A stretch of DNA of 9,908 nucleotides from Pseudomonadota bacterium (GTDB taxonomy: Bacteria > Pseudomonadota > Gammaproteobacteria > Burkholderiales > Burkholderiaceae_D), in NCBI GenBank assembly GCA_023416415.1, contig JAEZHR010000155.1, positions 1-9,908 on the forward strand. Reading direction: 5' to 3'. Made by a program: the position numbers and the translations under genes. Each line of letters begins with the position of its first letter. Position 1 is the first letter of the stretch. The notes beneath the pieces were generated by a model. It searched no databases. It saw nothing but the letters and a program-made list of their open reading frames with translations, and was not told the origin of the DNA. Below, piece after piece: positions 6,892-9,908 of the stretch.

Positions 6892-7805
6892 CAGCACCGA
6901 TCCAGCTGCCGACCGCCATGTGCGTGTTCGAGCGCGGCTGGCTGTCCTCGAACAACATCCTGTTCACCGGCCCCGACGAGACCGCCCTCGTCGACAGCGG
7001 CTACCTCACCCATGCTCCCCAGACCGTCGCGCTGGTGCGCCATGCGCTCGGCGAACGCAAGCTGGACCGCCTGATCAACACCCACCTGCATTCCGACCAC
7101 TGCGGCGGCAATGCCGCGCTGCAGCGCGAGTACGGCTGCCGCACCACGATCCCGGTCAAGGAAGCCGAAGCCGTGCGTGACTGGGACCAGGACAGGCTGT
7201 CTTTCGCCGCCACCGGTCAGCAGTGCGAGCGTTTCGGATTCGACGACACCTTCGCGTCGGGCGACGTCCTGCAACTGGGCGGACTCGAATGGCGTGCGCT
7301 TTGCGCCCCCGGCCACGACCCGCATGCTTTGCTGCTGTACTGCGAGCGGGAAGCGATCCTGATCTCGGCCGACGCGCTGTGGGAAAACGGCTTCGGCGTG
7401 ATCTTCCCCGAACTCGAAGGCGCATCGGGCTTCGCCGAGCAGCGTGCGGTGCTGGAGATGATCGGCGAGCTCGACGTGCGCATCGTCATTCCCGGCCACG
7501 GCAGGCCGTTCACCGACGTCAAGGGCGCGCTCGAACGCGCCCATGGCCGGCTCGACTACTTCATGGCCGACGCAACGCGCAACGCGCGCAACGGCCTGAA
7601 GGTGTTGATCGCCTTCCTGCTGCTGGAGCGCCAGCGGCTCGAGGTGACAGCGATCGCGGAAATGATTGTGTCGAGCCGCGTGATGCATGCGGCCCTGGTT
7701 CAGCTCGGCGGCGACAGGGATGCGCTGGTCGAGTCGCTGTGCGCGGATCTGGTCAGGTCTGGTGTAGCCGAGCTCACAAACCAGGTGCTGGTGAGCGCTC
7801 GCTAG
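6888..7805 (+). CDS. MBL-fold metallo-hydrolase
   Basis: A 305-residue metallo-beta-lactamase-fold hydrolase, probably with two zinc ions. All expected ligands are visible: THLHSDHCGG with His66, His68, Asp70 and His71, then APGHDPHA with His143, SADALW with bridging Asp162, and IPGHGRPF with His204. The strand VDSGY (35-39) precedes the first motif as usual. From about 235 to the end is an alpha-helical region that resembles the substrate-side or winged-helix-like extension of glyoxalase II-like members. The substrate cannot be read; hydrolysis of a thioester, lactone or phosphoester are all seen in the fold. It overlaps the membrane-protein gene by four bases and is the last + strand gene before the convergent minus-strand pair. 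Confidence 0.88.
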   Translation: MTAPIQLPTAMCVFERGWLSSNNILFTGPDETALVDSGYLTHAPQTVALVRHALGERKLDRLINTHLHSDHCGGNAALQREYGCRTTIPVKEAEAVRDWDQDRLSFAATGQQCERFGFDDTFASGDVLQLGGLEWRALCAPGHDPHALLLYCEREAILISADALWENGFGVIFPELEGASGFAEQRAVLEMIGELDVRIVIPGHGRPFTDVKGALERAHGRLDYFMADATRNARNGLKVLIAFLLLERQRLEVTAIAEMIVSSRVMHAALVQLGGDRDALVESLCADLVRSGVAELTNQVLVSAR

Positions 7806-7815
7806 CGCAAGATTC
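7805..7815 (+). repeat. Direct repeat copy 1 (GCGCAAGATTC)
   Basis: An eleven-base identity with 8476-8486, extended imperfectly on both sides: TAGCGCAAGATTCCTGATATTTC here against TAGGCGCAAGATTC-TGACTATTC there. It starts at the last base of the hydrolase stop codon and marks the left edge of the lower-GC minus-strand pair. Confidence 0.5.
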
Positions 7816-7841
7816 CTGATATTTCGGGGAGATTCGGTAGC

Positions 7842-8186
7842 CTACTCAGGCCACTCCTCCAGTTTCATTCGGATTCGCTTCCCGCATTCAATTGCCAATC
7901 GGCTTGCGGGGTCCAAGTCAATGAACTGCAATCCGACCTGAAAACGGCCCTGCTGAGGAACCGAATAGATGACTGCACTCCAGGCATTTGCGCGCCGCCC
8001 GGCGATGTCGAGCGCAAGCATGCAGAGTGTTCCGGGTGGATGAGGTTGGTCGAGCAGGACGGATGCACCGCCAGTGTTGAGATCAAGACAAGCCGCATCT
8101 TTAACGGTGTCGCCGAACAAGATGCGAGCGGATGCCTTTGCCGGACACCGAGAATGAGATCGTCGATCTTTAAGGAGCTCCATCAT
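7842..8186 (-). CDS. PilZ-domain protein, predicted c-di-GMP binding
   Basis: A 114-residue single-domain protein. It begins with DRRSHSRCPAK, carrying the RxxxR motif (Arg9-Arg13) that grips cyclic di-GMP. The second motif, normally D/NxSxxG, reads DLNTGG (Asp35, Asn37 in place of Ser, Gly40). The later strands, WSAVIYSVPQQGRFQVGLQFIDL, fit the PilZ barrel. It probably acts as a small cytosolic c-di-GMP receptor; its partner is unknown. Two ATG codons stand in tandem (8186 and 8183) with AAGG directly before the first, so the second may be the better spaced start. The gene lies 33 bases downstream of the zinc-ribbon gene on the same strand and converges with the hydrolase gene. Confidence 0.8.
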   Translation of the reverse strand: MMELLKDRRSHSRCPAKASARILFGDTVKDAACLDLNTGGASVLLDQPHPPGTLCMLALDIAGRRANAWSAVIYSVPQQGRFQVGLQFIDLDPASRLAIECGKRIRMKLEEWPE

Positions 8187-8219
8187 CCTTGCGAACGAGA
8201 GAAGAGATTCTTGAGCTTG

Positions 8220-8438
8220 TCACGTTTCTTGAATTTTAGAAATGTTTTGGGTCAAGCATATTTTCCATCCTTGGGGTACCGGCTTGTATGCATAGACGAA
8301 AAGTTCGTCGCTTGGCCGCTCTTTGCCACAGTGAGGACACCTTGCTGGTTCACAGTTTTGCTGAGCAAAAGCCTTACTACACCTCTCTGCGATAAGCAAT
8401 TGGCCACACCTGCTGCACGTTTCCAAGAGAGTTGACAT
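8220..8438 (-). CDS. Small two-CxxC zinc-ribbon-like hypothetical protein
   Basis: A 72-residue protein with CSRC at 8-11 and CPHC at 34-37, each followed by Gly, the layout of a zinc ribbon with a 22-residue insert. Two more cysteines (20 and 29) lie between. The tail, from about residue 42, is SDELFVYAYKPVPQGWKI and a polar end. The ATG at 8438 is chosen because GGAGGG stands five bases upstream; a TTG at 8456 would add six residues without such a site. The gene is markedly lower in GC than its neighbours (about 38% in 8221-8280). It is likely cotranscribed with the PilZ gene. I do not recognise a family; nucleic acid or protein binding through zinc is the reasonable guess. Confidence 0.65.
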   Translation of the reverse strand: MSTLLETCSRCGQLLIAERCSKAFAQQNCEPARCPHCGKERPSDELFVYAYKPVPQGWKICLTQNISKIQET

Positions 8439-8443
8439 AGAGG

Positions 8444-8449
8444 CCCTCC
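8444..8449 (-). promoter_or_regulatory. Strong Shine-Dalgarno of the zinc-ribbon gene
   Basis: GGAGGG on the minus strand, five bases before the ATG at 8438. It is the best ribosome site in the 7806-8771 region and sets the start of the gene. Confidence 0.65.
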
Positions 8450-8475
8450 AATTCAAGGGGAGGATAGGAGCTTAG

Positions 8476-8486
8476 GCGCAAGATTC
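8476..8486 (+). repeat. Direct repeat copy 2 (GCGCAAGATTC)
   Basis: Identical over eleven bases to 7805-7815, in the same orientation, at the far side of the PilZ/zinc-ribbon pair. On the minus strand it overlaps the proposed -10 element of the zinc-ribbon promoter. Confidence 0.5.
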
Positions 8487-8512
8487 TGACTATTCAAGAA
8501 ATACCATGTCAA
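8483..8512 (-). promoter_or_regulatory. Sigma70-like promoter for the zinc-ribbon/PilZ pair
   Basis: On the minus strand a perfect TTGACA (8512-8507) is followed after 18 bases by CAGAAT (8488-8483), which matches TATAAT at four of six positions. Transcription would begin near 8475 and give a leader of roughly 38 bases ahead of the ATG at 8438. Confidence 0.5.
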
Positions 8513-8677
8513 TCCGGTCGATGCTTTCTCCATCGTGCGATATCGGAATGCATAGTTGGCGTAGTTAGCGGCCAACGCTTTCGGGTTTTTGGGACGGATG
8601 TGGAACTTGTACCGCAAGAGCGGCTGTCCCAAACGAACGCATTTCTGCCAGCAAGTTGAAGCGCCCTGGCGACCGTG

Positions 8678-8686
8678 GCAAGATTC
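8678..8686 (+). repeat. Direct repeat copy 3 (core GCAAGATTC)
   Basis: Nine-base core shared with copies 1 and 2, followed by ATGAC where copy 2 has TGAC and copy 1 has CTGAT. It lies exactly 200 bases after copy 2. Confidence 0.35.
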
Positions 8687-8744
8687 ATGACTTCCCGCTG
8701 TCCCTGCGTTGCGAAGGTATGTAAACGGGGGCGCCATTTGCGCA

Positions 8745-8758
8745 GCGAAGCGCTTTCA
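8745..8758. promoter_or_regulatory. Imperfect palindrome before the phosphofructokinase gene
   Basis: AAGCGCTT (8748-8755) is a perfect eight-base palindrome. The surrounding 14 bases match the LacI-family style operator TGAAAGCGCTTTCA at 11 positions, with an intact right half. It ends 13 bases before the ATG of the kinase gene, where a bound repressor could block expression. No regulator gene is nearby, so this is a suggestion only. Confidence 0.25.
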
Positions 8759-8771
8759 ACCAGGAACTCCA

Positions 8772-9884
8772 ATGGCAAATTCCATCCGACGTATTGCCAT
8801 CAACACAGGCGGGGGCGATGCTCCCGGACTGAATGCCGTCATCCGCGCGGTCGCTCTTTCGGCGTTGCGGCGCGGCTGGGAGTGTGTGGGTATCCGCGAT
8901 GGCTACAACGGCTTGCTCTGTCCGGAAAACTACCCGGATGGCGGGCTGGTGACGCTGACCCAGGACCGGGTGCGCGGCATCTCGCATCTCGGCGGCACCA
9001 TCCTCGGCACGACCAACAAGGGCAACCCGCTGCACTTTCCGCTGAAACAGGCCGACGGCAGCGTCGTTACCATCGACCGCGGCGACGAAATCGTGCAGGC
9101 GTGCGCGCGTGAAGGACTCGATGCAGTGATTGCCGTCGGCGGCGATGGCTCGCTTGCCATCGCACATCAGCTGTCGAGGAAAGGCTTGCGCGTGGTCGGG
9201 GTGCCCAAGACCATCGACAACGATCTCGACAAGACCTTCACCACCTTCGGCTTCGATACCGCCGTGCAATACGCGACCGAGGCCATCGATCGCCTCCACA
9301 GCACGGCGGAGAGTCACCAGCGCGTGATGGTGGTCGAGGTGATGGGGCGCTATGCCGGGTGGATTGCCCTGCATGCGGGCCTGGCCGGCGCTGCACACGC
9401 GATCCTGATCCCGGAGATTCCCTTCGACATAGACAAGGTCGTTGCCAAGATCAGGTCGCGCGAAGAGCAGATGCGCCGTTCGTATTCGATCGTGGTGGTG
9501 GCCGAAGGGGCGCTGCCGAAGGGCGGCGCGCGTGAAGTGCTGACGCCTGCCGAGGCCGGCCGCGCCGAGCGGCTGGGTGGAATCGGCGAGCGCGTCGCGC
9601 AGGCATTGCAGGAGCGCAGCGGCAAGGAGACGCGTTTGGTGGTGCTGGGTCATCTGCTGCGCGGCGGCAGTCCGAGCGCGTTCGACCGGCTGGCCGCGCT
9701 GCGTTTCGGTGCGGCCGCCGTGCGCGCTCTGGATGCCGGCATGTCGGGCGTGATGGTGTCGCTGGCGTACCCGAATGTCGACTATGTGCCGCTGGAGGAC
9801 GTGGCAGGACGCATGAAGCTGGTGCCGATGGACAGCGATACGCTGCAGACAGCGCGCGACCTGGGAATCTGCCTGGGCGACTGA
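8772..9884 (+). CDS. 6-phosphofructokinase, mixed-substrate group
   Basis: Phosphorylates fructose 6-phosphate to fructose 1,6-bisphosphate in glycolysis. The protein has 370 residues, longer than the 320 of E. coli PfkA and typical of the group III/mixed-substrate PFKs. Visible motifs are TGGGDAPGLNAVIR (12-25), AVGGDGS with Asp125 and Gly126, the catalytic PKTIDND with Lys146, Asp149 and Asp151 (E. coli Asp127 and Asp129), VEVMGRYAGW, and HLLRGGSPSAFDR. Gly126 corresponds to E. coli Gly104, the residue usually marking ATP use, while Lys146 replaces E. coli Gly124, as in pyrophosphate-dependent enzymes. ATP is the more likely donor, but pyrophosphate is not excluded. The ATG follows AGGAA at five to six bases. 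It has its own intergenic region and is probably transcribed separately from the genes to its left. Confidence 0.92.
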   Translation: MANSIRRIAINTGGGDAPGLNAVIRAVALSALRRGWECVGIRDGYNGLLCPENYPDGGLVTLTQDRVRGISHLGGTILGTTNKGNPLHFPLKQADGSVVTIDRGDEIVQACAREGLDAVIAVGGDGSLAIAHQLSRKGLRVVGVPKTIDNDLDKTFTTFGFDTAVQYATEAIDRLHSTAESHQRVMVVEVMGRYAGWIALHAGLAGAAHAILIPEIPFDIDKVVAKIRSREEQMRRSYSIVVVAEGALPKGGAREVLTPAEAGRAERLGGIGERVAQALQERSGKETRLVVLGHLLRGGSPSAFDRLAALRFGAAAVRALDAGMSGVMVSLAYPNVDYVPLEDVAGRMKLVPMDSDTLQTARDLGICLGD

Positions 9885-9903
9885 GCCGTAACGGGAACAG
9901 TGC

Positions 9904-9908
9904 ATGGA
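9904..9908 (+). CDS. Possible start of a following gene (cut by window edge)
   Basis: An ATG occurs 20 bases after the kinase stop, with GGGA at 9893-9896, a spacing of seven bases. Only five bases of the frame are visible, so no product can be given. Confidence 0.2.

Larger units (their letters stand above)
8439..8771. other. 333-base divergent intergenic region
   Basis: Between the minus-strand zinc-ribbon gene and the + strand phosphofructokinase gene. It holds the promoter and ribosome site of the former, repeat copies 2 and 3, a GTTGGC/GCCAAC inverted repeat (8555-8560 and 8571-8576) and an imperfect palindrome just before the kinase gene. Minus-strand frames of 89 and 94 codons cross it, but they have no ribosome site or recognisable family and one runs into the kinase start. 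I see no convincing gene and no clear + strand promoter. Confidence 0.6.

Noticed and set aside
7840..7851. GCCT-ACTC-AGGC hairpin at the end of the PilZ gene as a bidirectional terminator
   Set aside because: Stem of only four bases and no T-tract on either strand.
8040..8435. 131-codon + strand frame through the PilZ and zinc-ribbon genes
   Set aside because: No ribosome site or domain; the minus-strand readings have PilZ and CxxC motifs and better start signals.
8555..8576. GTTGGC...GCCAAC inverted repeat considered as an integron attC-type site
   Set aside because: The core sites do not fit the RYYYAAC/GTTRRRY consensus, the arms are only six bases and there is no integrase in view.
8453..8778. 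Two overlapping minus-strand frames (94 and 89 codons) upstream of the kinase gene
   Set aside because: No Shine-Dalgarno, no family recognised, they overlap each other in different frames and one enters the kinase start. A decayed gene is possible but cannot be supported.
8685..9905. 406-codon minus-strand frame opposite the phosphofructokinase gene
   Set aside because: Shadow of a gene with complete PFK motifs; no family resemblance of its own.

Overview
The window is high-GC, densely coded bacterial chromosome, almost entirely on the + strand. The gene families are ordinary proteobacterial core metabolism: BioB, a methylcrotonyl-CoA carboxylase biotin subunit, HMG-CoA lyase, a DUF1289 protein and a NptA-type transporter. 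Together with the codon use they suggest a betaproteobacterium, most likely Burkholderiales and perhaps Oxalobacteraceae-like. This placement is inference from gene content; no rRNA or other phylogenetic marker is present.

Bases 1-3672 hold the 3' end of bioB, the biotin-carrying alpha subunit of methylcrotonyl-CoA carboxylase, and hydroxymethylglutaryl-CoA lyase. The last two are late steps of leucine/isovalerate catabolism (the liu pathway). BioB makes the cofactor that MccA carries, so biotin synthesis and a biotin-dependent catabolic enzyme sit side by side. Bases 3680-7805 continue on the same strand with tiny gaps or 4-base overlaps: a uracil-DNA glycosylase family protein with four candidate Fe-S cysteines, a YbaK/EbsC-type aminoacyl-tRNA deacylase, a Na/phosphate cotransporter, an FlK-like acyl-CoA thioesterase, a short DUF1289 cysteine protein, a two-TM protein with a PH-like tail, and a metallo-beta-lactamase-fold hydrolase. 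The spacing suggests one or a few polycistronic units, although the functions are diverse.

Bases 7806-8771 are different. Two small minus-strand genes (a PilZ-domain protein and a 72-residue two-CxxC zinc-ribbon-like protein) lie in lower-GC DNA; by hand count 8221-8520 is about 47% GC. A short direct repeat with core GCAAGATTC occurs at both ends of this pair and a third time upstream of the next gene. A good sigma70-like promoter and a strong Shine-Dalgarno precede the zinc-ribbon gene. This is the only part that looks accessory, and it is where a small insertion or islet is most plausible.

Bases 8772-9884 encode a 6-phosphofructokinase of the mixed-substrate group, with an ATP-type glycine at one selectivity position and a pyrophosphate-type lysine at the other. 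The last bases may contain the start of another gene. I found no CRISPR array, tRNA, rRNA, transposase or convincing new multi-gene system. The points most worth a second look are the repeat-flanked PilZ/zinc-ribbon segment, the altered lid of the FlK-like thioesterase, the PFK selectivity residues and a 21-codon micro-ORF between two operon genes.
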